64,000 nucleotides of DNA from Wenxinia saemankumensis (GTDB lineage: Bacteria > Pseudomonadota > Alphaproteobacteria > Rhodobacterales > Rhodobacteraceae), in the NCBI RefSeq assembly GCF_900141735.1, contig NZ_FQYO01000002.1:558001-622000 (forward strand). The letters are read 5' to 3'. Under the pieces are notes generated by a model. It was not told the DNA's origin, did not search any database, and saw only the letters and a list, made by a program, of their open reading frames with translations. Made by a program: the position numbers and the translations under genes. The stretch's first letter is position 1, and each line of letters begins with the position of its first letter. Below, piece after piece: positions 1 to 8,378 of this stretch.

Positions 1-1369
1 CGCGGTCGGCCCGCGCGAGGATGTCGCTGCCGGCCTCGCCGCCTGTCCCGAGGGCGAGGCCGATCGACACCGCCGCGGCGAGCCGGATGGCGCAGCCCCC
101 TCCCGGGCCGTCCACGGTGACCGGGCGTTCCGCCACATGGCGGCGCATCCGTTCGGCCGCGTCGACGGCCGCGTCGCGCCCGGCGACGGGCAGCACGGCC
201 AGGAACTCCTCCCCGCCCAGCCGCGCGACCATCCCCTCGGGCGGAACCAGCCCCTCGAGCCGCTGCGCGATGGCGACGATGACGCTGTCCCCGGCCGCAT
301 GGCCGAAGCGGTCGTTGATGGCCTTGAAGTCGTCGACATCGATCATCATCACCGCCAGCTGCCCCGGCGGGCCGGGCGCCTGCGCCTGCCGGTCGAGCGC
401 GGGCAGGGCGTAGCGTCGGTTGTAGAGGCCCGTCATCGGGTCGTGCAGCGCCGCCTTCAGCCCGACCCGCAGCTCCTCGCGGCAGCGGTCCTGGTCGCGC
501 TTGCGCCGGATCAGCCCCTCGGCCCGCCAGGCCAGCTCCTCGGCCCCGATATCGGGCGTGACCACGTTCTGCGCGCCGAGGTCGAGCGCCATCACGGCGA
601 GGTTCGTCGCCTGCGGCGGCACGAGGGCGAGGATCGCCGCATGGCGGGCCGGCCCGTGCGAGCGGATCTCGGCGATCTGGCGGAACAGGGCGGCGCTGTG
701 CAGGGCGCGCCCATCGCCCGCCAGCCGGATCGCCGCGGCGAGGTCCGGCGCGCCGCCCGCGGCGTCGAGGATCACGAGGTCGGGGGCCGGCGCACCCGCC
801 CGGCCGCTCGACAGCGTCTCGCGGTCGAGGCTCAGCGCGTGGCGCCGCGAGAGCGGCTCGATCGCCTCCGGCATCCGGCCGGCGCGGCCGGTGACCACGC
901 GGATCGTGGCACGGGCGCCGAACCCCTCCTCCGGCTCGGCGAGGCCCGGCATGTCGGGGGCGAGGCCGCCGGCGCCGCCCTGGGCGAGATCCGCCAGTTC
1001 GTCCGCGCCGCGCAGCAGGGTGCGAATCCGCCCCAGCAGCAGCGCCGGATCGTAGGGCCGTGTCAGCACCTCGTCCGCGCCGGCATGCAGCAGGCGCAGG
1101 CGCGCCGCGCGGTCCTCCTCCGCCGCGATGGCGAGGACCGGCAGGCGCCGCGTGCCCGGCCGGGCGCGGAGGCGCCGCAGGAAGTCGGCGCCGGGCTGGC
1201 CGTCCCCGGCGCCGAGCACCAGCAGGTCGGGGCAGGCCGCGTCGAGCGCCGCCCACGCCTCTTCCTCCGTGGCGCAGGACCTGACGGCGTGATGCCCCGC
1301 CGACACCTCGCCGCAGGCCAGGATGCGGCTGCTGCAGAGGGTATCGACAATGAGGATATCGCGCGACAT
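1..1369 (-). CDS. PleD-like response regulator / diguanylate cyclase (C-terminus cut by window edge)
   Basis: Two receiver-like domains followed by a GGDEF domain, in the order of Caulobacter PleD; it should make cyclic-di-GMP from GTP. The active-site loop GGEEF is at residues 385-389, preceded by the conserved D-x-x-T-G-L-x-N-R-R-Y domain entry. 456 codons are visible; about 20 residues are missing by comparison with the family. Oddities are visible. The first receiver has Gly at residue 53, where PleD has the phosphoacceptor Asp; the acidic pair reads VDT instead of VDD; and the switch Thr and conserved Lys positions are Ala and Arg. The c-di-GMP inhibitory RxxD before GGEEF is PPEG here. 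ATG start at 1369 with AGGAAG upstream. Divergent from the DUF3572 gene. Phosphorylation-independent activity is inferred. Confidence 0.88.
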   Translation of the reverse strand, partial: MSRDILIVDTLCSSRILACGEVSAGHHAVRSCATEEEAWAALDAACPDLLVLGAGDGQPGADFLRRLRARPGTRRLPVLAIAAEEDRAARLRLLHAGADEVLTRPYDPALLLGRIRTLLRGADELADLAQGGAGGLAPDMPGLAEPEEGFGARATIRVVTGRAGRMPEAIEPLSRRHALSLDRETLSSGRAGAPAPDLVILDAAGGAPDLAAAIRLAGDGRALHSAALFRQIAEIRSHGPARHAAILALVPPQATNLAVMALDLGAQNVVTPDIGAEELAWRAEGLIRRKRDQDRCREELRVGLKAALHDPMTGLYNRRYALPALDRQAQAPGPPGQLAVMMIDVDDFKAINDRFGHAAGDSVIVAIAQRLEGLVPPEGMVARLGGEEFLAVLPVAGRDAAVDAAERMRRHVAERPVTVDGPGGGCAIRLAAAVSIGLALGTGGEAGSDILARADR

Positions 1370-1444
1370 CGTCTTCCTGCTCAGCAACTTGGTTGTATTT
1401 GACTCAAGTTCTGACCCCCAAAGGTTAAGAAGTTGTTGCCCGTC

Positions 1445-1753
1445 ATGCCCAGAGAAAAGATTCACCCCGGCGGGATGGGCCGGCCCCGGGCCGAGGAGAT
1501 CGCGCTTTCGGCGCTCGGCTGGCTGGTGGCGAACGACGAGCTGCGCGACGTCTTCCTCGGCTCCACCGGCCTCTCGCCCGAAGAGTTGCGACAGCGGGCG
1601 GGGGACGAGGACCTGCTGGTTTCGGTGCTGGAATTCGTGACGATGGACGATGCCTGGGTGCTGGGCTGGTCGCGCGAGACGGGGCACCCGCCCGAGGCGG
1701 CGATGACGGCGCATGCGGTCCTCGCCGGCACCGCGCGGACCCACTGGACATGA
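1445..1753 (+). CDS. DUF3572 family protein
   Basis: A protein of about 102 residues with the core EEIALSALGWLVANDELRDV, then a run ending SVLEFVTMDDAWVLG. This is the pattern of the DUF3572 family of small, soluble alphaproteobacterial proteins of unknown function, often found beside pleD as here. ATG at 1445 is chosen; TTG codons at 1433 and 1436 and an ATG at 1475 (MGRPRAEE) are alternatives, and conservation begins only after 1475. Its stop overlaps the start of the next gene (ATGA), so the two are probably co-translated. No catalytic residues are recognisable. Confidence 0.8.
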   Translation: MPREKIHPGGMGRPRAEEIALSALGWLVANDELRDVFLGSTGLSPEELRQRAGDEDLLVSVLEFVTMDDAWVLGWSRETGHPPEAAMTAHAVLAGTARTHWT

Positions 1754-2442
1754 GCCTGCCCGGCCTGCGCGGCGTGCTCTTCGACAAGGACGGCACGCTC
1801 TTCGGCTTCCAGCAGACCTGGGCGCCCTTCGCCGAGGCGGTGATCGCCGACCTCGCGGATCGCGGCGCCGATCCGGGAGAAGTGGCGTGGACGCTGGGCT
1901 TCGACCGCGACCGGCGTCTCTACCGCCCGGATTCGCCGGTCATCGCCGAGACGGCGGCCGAGGTGGCGCGGCTCCTCGAGCGGTTCGCGCCGGACGACCC
2001 GCCGGGGCTGGCCGCGCGGCTCGACCGGCTGGCCGCGGGAATCGCGCCGGTGCCGGCGACCGACCTGCGCGCGGCGCTCTCGCCCCTCGCGGCGGCGGGG
2101 CTGCGGCTGGGCGTGGTGACGAACGACAGCGCGGGCGCGGCGCGCGCGCACCTCGTCCGCGCGGGGGTCGCTGACCTGTTCGACCCGGTGATCGGCTATG
2201 ACAGCGGCCATGGCGGCAAGCCCGATCCCGGTCCGTTGCTGGCCGGGGCCGCCGCCTGGGGCCTGCCGCCGGACCGGATCGCGATGGTCGGGGATTCCGC
2301 GCATGACCTGGTCGCCGGGCGGGCGGCCGGGATGGTGCCGGTCGGGGTCCTGACGGGACCGGCCGATCGGGCCGCGCTGGCGCCGCTCGCCCGGGCCGTG
2401 CTGCCCTCCATCGCGGATCTCACGGATCTGCTGGAGCTCTAG
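1750..2442 (+). CDS. HAD-superfamily hydrolase (phosphoglycolate phosphatase-like)
   Basis: A 230-residue haloacid dehalogenase phosphatase. All four motifs are visible: FDKDGTL at residues 11-17 (nucleophile and acid/base Asp), VVTNDS near residue 120, the Lys in HGGKPDPG near residue 157, and MVGDSAHD near 178 with the metal-binding Asp residues. A helical cap lies between motifs I and II, as in Gph and related small-molecule phosphatases. The substrate cannot be read from the sequence; phosphoglycolate or another small phosphate ester is a family-based guess. It overlaps the DUF3572 gene by 4 nt and probably shares its mRNA. Confidence 0.85.
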   Translation: MSLPGLRGVLFDKDGTLFGFQQTWAPFAEAVIADLADRGADPGEVAWTLGFDRDRRLYRPDSPVIAETAAEVARLLERFAPDDPPGLAARLDRLAAGIAPVPATDLRAALSPLAAAGLRLGVVTNDSAGAARAHLVRAGVADLFDPVIGYDSGHGGKPDPGPLLAGAAAWGLPPDRIAMVGDSAHDLVAGRAAGMVPVGVLTGPADRAALAPLARAVLPSIADLTDLLEL

Positions 2443-2675
2443 GCCGCTCGGGATCGTCGCCGGGGGAGGAGCGCGCGGGGCCCCCAGATCGATCGCACGG
2501 GAACGATCGCCTCCGCTGCCATGGGGCCCTGCGCTCTCCCGCCGGACATCAAAGGCGTGATCCCCGAACGGGGCAGGAATGAGTTGACGATGCGGCAATT
2601 GACGCAAGCGTCAGGTCGCCGCCGCTGGTCCCGTGGCAGGACGGAGCGGCCAGGGCCCGCCCGGCCCGGGCAGTC

Positions 2676-3506
2676 TCAGCCCTTGCCCATCGCCTTGATG
2701 AGGCTCACCGCCCCCTCGCCGAGCCTCACCTTCGCGAAGGGGCCGCCGAGGCGGGTATACCCCATGTCCTGCGGATCGGCTTCCGGCGCCGCGGCCTCGA
2801 TCTCGGCCGCGTACTCCTCGGCATTGTCCTGCGGGCGGTAGCCGAGGAAGGGCACGGTGTGGTTCGAGACCGGGGCCCGGTCGTTGTTCGACACGCCGTA
2901 GGCCACGGTGAAGCCGACCGTCGGCGCCAGCACCGCCCGCTCGACGAGATGCACCATGTCGCGGTGGCTGAGCCAGGTGCCGAGGGCGCGCAGGTTCTCG
3001 GGCTTCGGCGTGCAGGACAGGATCCGCAGGCAGACCGCCTCGAGGCCCCGCTTCTCCCAGTACATGCGGCCCAGATCCTCGGCGAAGCACTTGGCGAGTC
3101 CGTAGAACGTGTCGGGCCGGTGCGGCTCGCGCGTGTCGATGCCGGAGGCGGTCTCGCACAGTCCGACGGCGTGGATGGACGAGGCGTAGACGACGCGCCG
3201 CAGCCCGTGGCGGTGCGCGGCTTCCCATATGTTGTAGGCGCCGATGTAGTTCGGGCCCAGCAGTTCCTCGAACGGCGCCTCGTCGACCCTCGCCCCGAAA
3301 TGGACGACCACGTCCGCGCCCTCGAGCAGGGGGGCGACCTCGTCCATGCGGGCGAGATCCGCCCGGACATAGGTCTCGTTCGGGGCGAGATCGTCCGGCG
3401 CGTCCTGGATGTCGGTGGAGAGGAGCGTGTCGGCGAGTCCCGCCAAGGCGGGGCGGAGCGAGGTGCCGAGCGCGCCGCGCGCGCCGGTGAGGACGATCTT
3501 CTTCAT
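2676..3506 (-). CDS. NAD-dependent epimerase/dehydratase, uronate dehydrogenase-like
   Basis: A 276-residue extended short-chain dehydrogenase. It opens with a Rossmann motif (TGARGALG, residues 6-13), has a Ser-rich ASSIHAVG stretch and the catalytic pair in FYGLAKCF (Tyr-x3-Lys). It resembles bacterial uronate dehydrogenase (Udh), which oxidises galacturonate or glucuronate to the aldarolactone; shared blocks include the YGxxKCF region and RIxSCTPxP. The Udh substrate-contact Asn in SSNHT is Ile here (SSIHA), so the substrate may differ. ATG at 3506 has GGAAG about 8 nt upstream. It lies 20 nt downstream of the FAD oxidoreductase gene and is probably in one operon with it, suggesting sugar-acid or amine catabolism. 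Confidence 0.8.
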   Translation of the reverse strand: MKKIVLTGARGALGTSLRPALAGLADTLLSTDIQDAPDDLAPNETYVRADLARMDEVAPLLEGADVVVHFGARVDEAPFEELLGPNYIGAYNIWEAAHRHGLRRVVYASSIHAVGLCETASGIDTREPHRPDTFYGLAKCFAEDLGRMYWEKRGLEAVCLRILSCTPKPENLRALGTWLSHRDMVHLVERAVLAPTVGFTVAYGVSNNDRAPVSNHTVPFLGYRPQDNAEEYAAEIEAAAPEADPQDMGYTRLGGPFAKVRLGEGAVSLIKAMGKG

Positions 3507-3526
3507 CGGGGTCTTCCTTCGGTCGG

Positions 3527-4729
3527 TCAGATGATGGCCGGCTCGCGCAGGGCGCGGCCCGTCGCGAGGCGGGTATAGGAGAGGTCGGACAGGTCGAGCG
3601 CGACGTAGCGCCCGTGCAGGATCAGCTCGGCGAGGCCGCGGCCGACGGCGGGGGCCTGCTGCAGGCCATGGCCGGAGAAGCCGCTCGCGAAGAGGAAGTT
3701 CGGCAGGTCCGGGGCGGGCCCGAGGAGGGCGTTCTGGTCGAGCGTGTTGTAGGCGTAGTGTCCCACCCAGGACCGGCGCAGCTTGATCCGCTCGAAGGCG
3801 GGAACGCGCGCGGCGAGGGCGGGCCAGACCACCTCTTCCCACAGGTGGGGATCGTCGTGGAAATCGTCCGGCGCGACGGCGGTGTCGGGATCGGGTTTCA
3901 CCCCGGCCATGTAGAGCCGCCCGTCGCTGCGCATGTGCACGCCCGACGGGTCGATCGTCAGCGGCAGATCGGCGGGCAGGGGCTCGGCCGCTTCGAAGAC
4001 ATAGGTGAAGCGGCGGCGCGGCTCGACCGGCAGGGGCAGGCCGACCATCGCCGCGACCTGCGCGGCGCGGGGGCCGGCGGCGTTGACGACCCAGCCGGCC
4101 GCGACCTCCGTCCCGCCGTCAAGCGTCACGGACATCACGCGGCCGCCCTCGACCCCGATGCCGGTCACCTCGGCCTGCACGTAGTCCACGCCGAGCGCGC
4201 GGCCGCGCCGGCGCAGCCAGTCGAACATCGTCGCGCCGTCGAAATACCCCTCGTCCACCGCGTTGTGCGAGCCGAGGATCACGTCGCCCGCCTCTATGAA
4301 GGGCCATTCGGCGGCGATCTCGGCGGGGGTGAGCAGGCGCGTCGCGCAGCCGAGCCGGGCCTGCAGGGCCTGTGCCTGGCGCAGCGCGTCCGCGCCCGCC
4401 TCGGACCCGGCGAGGTAGAGGTAGCCGAAGCTCTGCAGCGTGAGCGTAGGCGCCTCGCGATCCTCCATCCAGTCGCGGAAACCGTGGATGAACTCCGCCC
4501 CGAACCGGCTGATCCGCACGTTCACCTCGGCCCCGAACTGCTGGCGGATGCAGCTGTTGGTATGCGTCGAGGAGGCGGTCTCGTAGCTGGGGTCCCGCTC
4601 GACCACCAGGACGCGGCCGTGGAAATCGGGATCGCGGGCGAGCCACCACGCGGCCGACGCGCCGTGGATGCCGCCGCCGACGATCACCACGTCGTAGGCG
4701 CCGTGGGCAGGGGTTCTGTCGAGGGGCAT
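3527..4729 (-). CDS. FAD-dependent oxidoreductase (D-amino-acid/sarcosine oxidase family)
   Basis: A 400-residue DAO-family flavoprotein. The FAD-binding dinucleotide fold is at the start (VVIVGGGIHGASAAWWLA, residues 14-31), followed by VVERD about 25 residues later. A second nucleotide contact, WVVNAAGPRAA, lies in the middle, and the C-terminal FASGFSGHGLQQAPAVG is typical of sarcosine/dimethylglycine/glycine oxidase relatives. It probably oxidises a C-N bond of a small amine or amino acid. No signal peptide, so cytoplasmic. The ATG at 4729 has GGAG 9 nt upstream. It precedes the uronate-dehydrogenase-like gene by 20 nt. The true substrate is unknown. Confidence 0.85.
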   Translation of the reverse strand: MPLDRTPAHGAYDVVIVGGGIHGASAAWWLARDPDFHGRVLVVERDPSYETASSTHTNSCIRQQFGAEVNVRISRFGAEFIHGFRDWMEDREAPTLTLQSFGYLYLAGSEAGADALRQAQALQARLGCATRLLTPAEIAAEWPFIEAGDVILGSHNAVDEGYFDGATMFDWLRRRGRALGVDYVQAEVTGIGVEGGRVMSVTLDGGTEVAAGWVVNAAGPRAAQVAAMVGLPLPVEPRRRFTYVFEAAEPLPADLPLTIDPSGVHMRSDGRLYMAGVKPDPDTAVAPDDFHDDPHLWEEVVWPALAARVPAFERIKLRRSWVGHYAYNTLDQNALLGPAPDLPNFLFASGFSGHGLQQAPAVGRGLAELILHGRYVALDLSDLSYTRLATGRALREPAII

Positions 4730-4860
4730 CTGGCACTCCGGCCGGTGGCGTCGGGGCGAGCCTAGGCCCGGGCCGGAGGGGAAGGGAAGGGGGGCTGCGG
4801 CGCTGCCGATGGTCATGCGGTCCGGCCGGGCGCGCGGTGGCCGCGCCGGGACGGCGGACC

Positions 4861-5304
4861 TCAGAAGTCCTTGAGGATCGCCTTGAGGCCCGGCTCGGTC
4901 ACGAGGCTCGCCGCCTTCTTGGGGCTGACCCAGCGGCGGTCGCGCCGCTCGGCCTCGGGGTAGTCCTTGGACATCTTCTTCACCTCGACGGCGAAGACCT
5001 TGACCAGGGCGGGGATCATCGCGCCGTTCCGCAGTTCCTTCATCGCCCGGAACGAGCCGATATGCTTGCGTTCGGCCCGGCCGCGCTTGACCCCGCCTTC
5101 CTCCCACGCCTCGATCAGGGCCGCCTCGCGATGCGTGCAATCCGCCATCGGCCAGCCCTTGGGCAGGATCCAGCGCCCCGAGGACGAGGTGACGAGAAGG
5201 ACCTCGCGATCCTTCTTCGGGCCGCGCCAGCACAGGGCGGCCAGCTGGATCACGGGGTCGTCCTCTGTGGCGGTCTGGATGGCGATCTTCTTGCTCAACG
5301 ACAT
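4861..5304 (-). CDS. Nudix hydrolase
   Basis: A 147-residue Nudix protein. The box runs from LPKGWPM to EAWEEGGV (about residues 46-72) and keeps the metal-binding EAWEE core. The usual Glu seven residues before REUxEE is Cys, and the Arg of REUxEE is Ile; this matches the diphosphoinositol-polyphosphate/diadenosine-type branch (PKGW...EAWEE) rather than MutT. It probably hydrolyses a nucleoside or inositol diphosphate-linked compound. ATG at 5304. A good-looking promoter sits so close upstream (5315-5343) that the transcript may be nearly leaderless. Confidence 0.85.
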   Translation of the reverse strand: MSLSKKIAIQTATEDDPVIQLAALCWRGPKKDREVLLVTSSSGRWILPKGWPMADCTHREAALIEAWEEGGVKRGRAERKHIGSFRAMKELRNGAMIPALVKVFAVEVKKMSKDYPEAERRDRRWVSPKKAASLVTEPGLKAILKDF

Positions 5305-5314
5305 GGGATGGGGG

Positions 5315-5343
5315 GATACTCGGCCTACAGGATGTCGTTACAA
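5315..5343 (-). promoter_or_regulatory. Candidate sigma-70 promoter of the Nudix gene
   Basis: On the minus strand the sequence reads TTGTAA, a 17-nt spacer, then AGTATC. It falls in an unusually AT-rich patch between hrpB and the Nudix gene. The expected start site is near 5308, only about 4 nt before the Nudix ATG, so the message would be almost leaderless. Read by eye only. Confidence 0.35.
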
Positions 5344-5372
5344 TCTAGGCCGCCACCCACGAATTCAAAGTT

Positions 5373-7790
5373 TCAGGTGCCGCGAGGTTTCGTCCGTCGT
5401 GTCGGTTCCGCCACGGAAGGATTTTCGGGCCAGGGGTGCCGGGGGTAGCGGCCGCGCATGTCCCGGCGCACGTCGTGATAGGCGCCGGACCAGAAGCCCG
5501 GAATGTCGGTCGTCACCGCCAGCGGGTGCTGCGCCGGCGACAGCAGCGTGACCTGGATCGGCCGGCCGGCGACCTTTGGATGCTCCTGCGTGCCGAACAT
5601 CTCCTGCAGCTTGACGGCGATGGCGGGATGCTCGCCCGAATAGTCGACGGGCACCTCGCGGCCCGTCGGGGTCGTGACCTTGCCCGGCGCGGCAGCGTCG
5701 AGCGCCTGCATCCGGCCCCAGTCGATCCGCGCCCGCAGGGCCGGCAGGGGGTCGAAGCGCTTCCAGTCCTCGGCCGTCCTGACCCCGGCGAGGTAGGGGG
5801 CGAGCCAGTCCTCGAGCGTCTCCAGCAGCTTGGTCTCGTCCATCGCGGGCAGGTCGTGCCCTTCCGCCCGCGCGAGCGCGACCCGGGCGCGCAGACGCTC
5901 GGCCGCAGGGGAGAGGCGCAGACCCAGCTGGCGCACCCCGTCGCACATGGCGCGGGCAAGGTCCGCCGTCTCGGCCGCGCCGGGCCGGTCGGCGAGGACC
6001 AGGGCCCCCAGCCGCTCCTCGGCGCGGGCGACGACGCGGCCCTCGCGGCGCGACCAGCGGCAGGTCTCGGTCCAGACGATCCGCTCGGCGAAGAGATCGC
6101 GGATCTCGGCCTCGCTCACCTCGGCCGCCGCGCGGATCCGCGCCTCGCGCGGGTCGCCGTCGAGATCCGTGGCGACGAGGAAGGGCACCCCCGCCAGCGG
6201 ATCGGCGGGGTCGAGATGCGCCCCCTTGCCGCCCGACAGCAGGAAGCGCGGCGCCTCGCCCGGCCGCCGCCTGCCGATCCGGTCGGGATAGGCGAGCGCC
6301 GCCATCGCACCGGGGGAGAGGGACGGGCCATCGGGCAGGCCCCTTGCCAGCCGCCTGCTCTCCTCCCGCACCCTGGCCAGCGCGCCGGGATCGGCCTCGC
6401 CGGTCCGGTCCCCCTTCAGGGCGCGCAGGCGCAGCGCGAGGTCCGACGACGCCGCGCGCAGCACGTCCCGGTCCGACAGCAGCGCGGCGAGGGGGGCGGC
6501 CTGCCGCCCTGCGACGCCCAGCATGTGGGCGAGGCGCGGATGGACCGGCATCGCCGCCAGCGCCCGTCCATGGGCGGTGATGCGGTCCGCCCCGTCCAGC
6601 GCGCCGAGATCCCGCAGGAGCGCCCGCGCCTCGGCCAGCGCCCCCTCGGGCGGCGGGGTCAGGAAGGGCAGGTCGGCGCTGCCCCAGAGCGCGAGGTCCA
6701 GCGCGAGCGGCGCGAGATCCGCGCTCTCGATCCCCGGCGGGGGATAGGCGGCGAGGGCGCCCTCCTCCCCCTTCGTCCAGAGCCGGAGCGCGATCCCCTC
6801 GGCCACGCGACCCGCGCGGCCCGCGCGCTGCGCCGCCTCGGCCCGCGTGACCCTTTCGGTCACCAGCCGCGCCATCCCCGAGCCGGGATCGAAGCGGGAC
6901 CGCCGGGCCAGCCCTCCGTCGACCACGACGCGCACGTCCTCGATCGTGAGAGAGGTCTCGGCAATGGAGGTGGCGAGCACGATCTTGCGGGTGCCGGGCG
7001 CGGCGGGCCGGATCGCCGCCCGCTGCTCGGCCGGGGGCAGGGCGCCGTAGAGCAGGCGGATCTCGGTCCCCGCCGGCACGCGGCCGGACAGGCGCGCGGC
7101 GGCGTCCCGGATCTCCCCCGCGCCGGGGAGGAAGGCGAGAACGCCGCCCGTCGTTCCGGGCAGCAGGTCCAGCACCGCCTCGGCCAGCTGCGCGCCGATC
7201 CGCCCCTTCGGAAGGGGGCGGTCCAGGTGCCGGATCTCGACGGGGTAGGCGCGCCCCTCCGACGTGATGCGGGGGGCCCCGTCCATCAGCGCCGCCACCG
7301 GCGCGGCATCGAGCGTCGCGGACATGACCAGCAGGTGCAGGTCCGGCCGGAGCGCGGCCCGCACCTCGAGACAGAGCGCGAGGCCGAGATCGGCGTCGAG
7401 CGAGCGTTCGTGGAACTCGTCGAAGATCACCGCCCCGATGCCGGCGAGCTCGGGGTCGGACTGGATCATCCGCGTCAGGATCCCCTCGGTCACGACCTCG
7501 ATCCGGGTCCGGCCCGACGTCTTCGTGTCGCCGCGCATCCGGTACCCGACGGTATCGCCGGGCCCCTCGCCCAGCTGCTCGGCCAGCCGCTCGGCCGCGG
7601 CCCGCGCGGCGAGGCGGCGCGGCTCGAGCATCAGGATGCGGCCGGTAACGAACCCCGCCTCGAGGAGGGCGAGCGGCACGCGGGTGGTCTTGCCCGCGCC
7701 GGGCGGCGCCTCCAGCACGGCGCGTCCCCTGGCGCGGAGCGCGGCCACGAGGTCGGGCAGGACGGCGTCGATGGGGAGGGCGTCGGGCAT
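5373..7790 (-). CDS. hrpB: ATP-dependent helicase HrpB
   Basis: An 805-residue DEAH-type helicase, the usual HrpB length. Walker A PPGAGKTT is at residues 29-36, the DEAH-equivalent DEFH near residue 125, and motif III SATLDA near 160. The helicase C domain has TSIAETSLTI and QRAGRAGR. The C-terminal HrpB-specific domain is present, with PVDYSGEHP and the ending AYHDVRRDMRGRYPRHPWPE, a family hallmark. Expected role: cytoplasmic RNA or RNP remodelling; the precise cellular role of HrpB is poorly known. It stands alone on the minus strand. The start at 7790 fits the family N-terminus. Confidence 0.95.
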   Translation of the reverse strand: MPDALPIDAVLPDLVAALRARGRAVLEAPPGAGKTTRVPLALLEAGFVTGRILMLEPRRLAARAAAERLAEQLGEGPGDTVGYRMRGDTKTSGRTRIEVVTEGILTRMIQSDPELAGIGAVIFDEFHERSLDADLGLALCLEVRAALRPDLHLLVMSATLDAAPVAALMDGAPRITSEGRAYPVEIRHLDRPLPKGRIGAQLAEAVLDLLPGTTGGVLAFLPGAGEIRDAAARLSGRVPAGTEIRLLYGALPPAEQRAAIRPAAPGTRKIVLATSIAETSLTIEDVRVVVDGGLARRSRFDPGSGMARLVTERVTRAEAAQRAGRAGRVAEGIALRLWTKGEEGALAAYPPPGIESADLAPLALDLALWGSADLPFLTPPPEGALAEARALLRDLGALDGADRITAHGRALAAMPVHPRLAHMLGVAGRQAAPLAALLSDRDVLRAASSDLALRLRALKGDRTGEADPGALARVREESRRLARGLPDGPSLSPGAMAALAYPDRIGRRRPGEAPRFLLSGGKGAHLDPADPLAGVPFLVATDLDGDPREARIRAAAEVSEAEIRDLFAERIVWTETCRWSRREGRVVARAEERLGALVLADRPGAAETADLARAMCDGVRQLGLRLSPAAERLRARVALARAEGHDLPAMDETKLLETLEDWLAPYLAGVRTAEDWKRFDPLPALRARIDWGRMQALDAAAPGKVTTPTGREVPVDYSGEHPAIAVKLQEMFGTQEHPKVAGRPIQVTLLSPAQHPLAVTTDIPGFWSGAYHDVRRDMRGRYPRHPWPENPSVAEPTRRTKPRGT

Positions 7791-7871
7791 GGGGCCTTAT
7801 CGCCCCGCCGGACGGCCGGGTGAAGGGGCGCGCGCCGACCCCGGTGCAGTCGGGCGGAGGCGCCCCTGCCC

Positions 7872-8108
7872 GGCCCCTTCGCGGGCGGAGGCTGAGGAGG
7901 GTTTCTGGAACCCTGCGAAAAGGGGGGGCGGGGGAGCAGGGCCCGGCGGTGTTCCGGGCGGGTCCCCGGGGGCGGCGGGGCTGCCGATGCGCCTTCTCCA
8001 GGCCCTTTCGCTGGCGGAGGCTGAAGACGGTATCTGGAACCCTGCGAAGGGGGGGCGGGGGAGCGGGGCCCGGCGGCGGGCCGGGCGGGTCCCGGGGGCG
8101 GCGGGGCA
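7872..8108. repeat. Two imperfect tandem copies (129-bp period) with conserved hairpin in a 588-bp non-coding gap
   Basis: The gap between hrpB (starts 7790) and add (ends 8379) holds no convincing gene. It contains two copies of a roughly 110-129 bp unit, at 7872-8000 and 8001-8108. Each copy begins with a GGCCC-rich segment and GGCGGAGGCTGA, then a hairpin with outer arms TTCGC and GCGAA (7878-7882 with 7915-7919; 8007-8011 with 8044-8048). The core is TCTGGAACCCTGCGAA. Copy 1 also has inner arms GGGTT/AACCC. Arms are kept while the flanks have diverged, as in REP-like extragenic elements. Confidence 0.6.
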
Positions 8109-8346
8109 GGGAGGGGACGGGCGATCCAGGGATGGGGTCCAGCCGGCTTGCGTCGCGGGTGCGCAGGTCCGGACGATATCACGATGCTTCGGGGCAGGGC
8201 GCCGGGTACCGGCGGGGGCCGGCCGGGGGCGGGGCGACTGGGGGGCTGCAGGGGGGGGAAGCGCGCCGGACGCGACCGGGGGGGCGGCCCCGGTCGGGCG
8301 CACGTCCAGGGTGCACAGGACGGAAGGGGGGCGGGCCGCCGCGGCC

Positions 8347-8363
8347 GCCGGGCGGGGCCCGGC
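8347..8363 (-). terminator. Candidate terminator of the nucleoside salvage operon
   Basis: A 7-bp perfect inverted repeat GCCGGGC/GCCCGGC with a GGG loop lies 16 nt past the stop of add. There is no T tract, which is common in such GC-rich genomes, so its strength is uncertain. Confidence 0.4.
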
Positions 8364-8378
8364 TGGCCGCGCGTGCCG

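Noticed and set aside
5436-7823. A 795-codon open frame on the plus strand
   Set aside because: It is antisense to hrpB, rich in Arg, Gly and Pro with no motif; the minus-strand protein has all helicase motifs.
7872-8108. CRISPR-like repeats
   Set aside because: Only two long imperfect copies with no spacers; likewise the 36-bp, 27-bp and 210-bp repeats are direct tandems without spacers.
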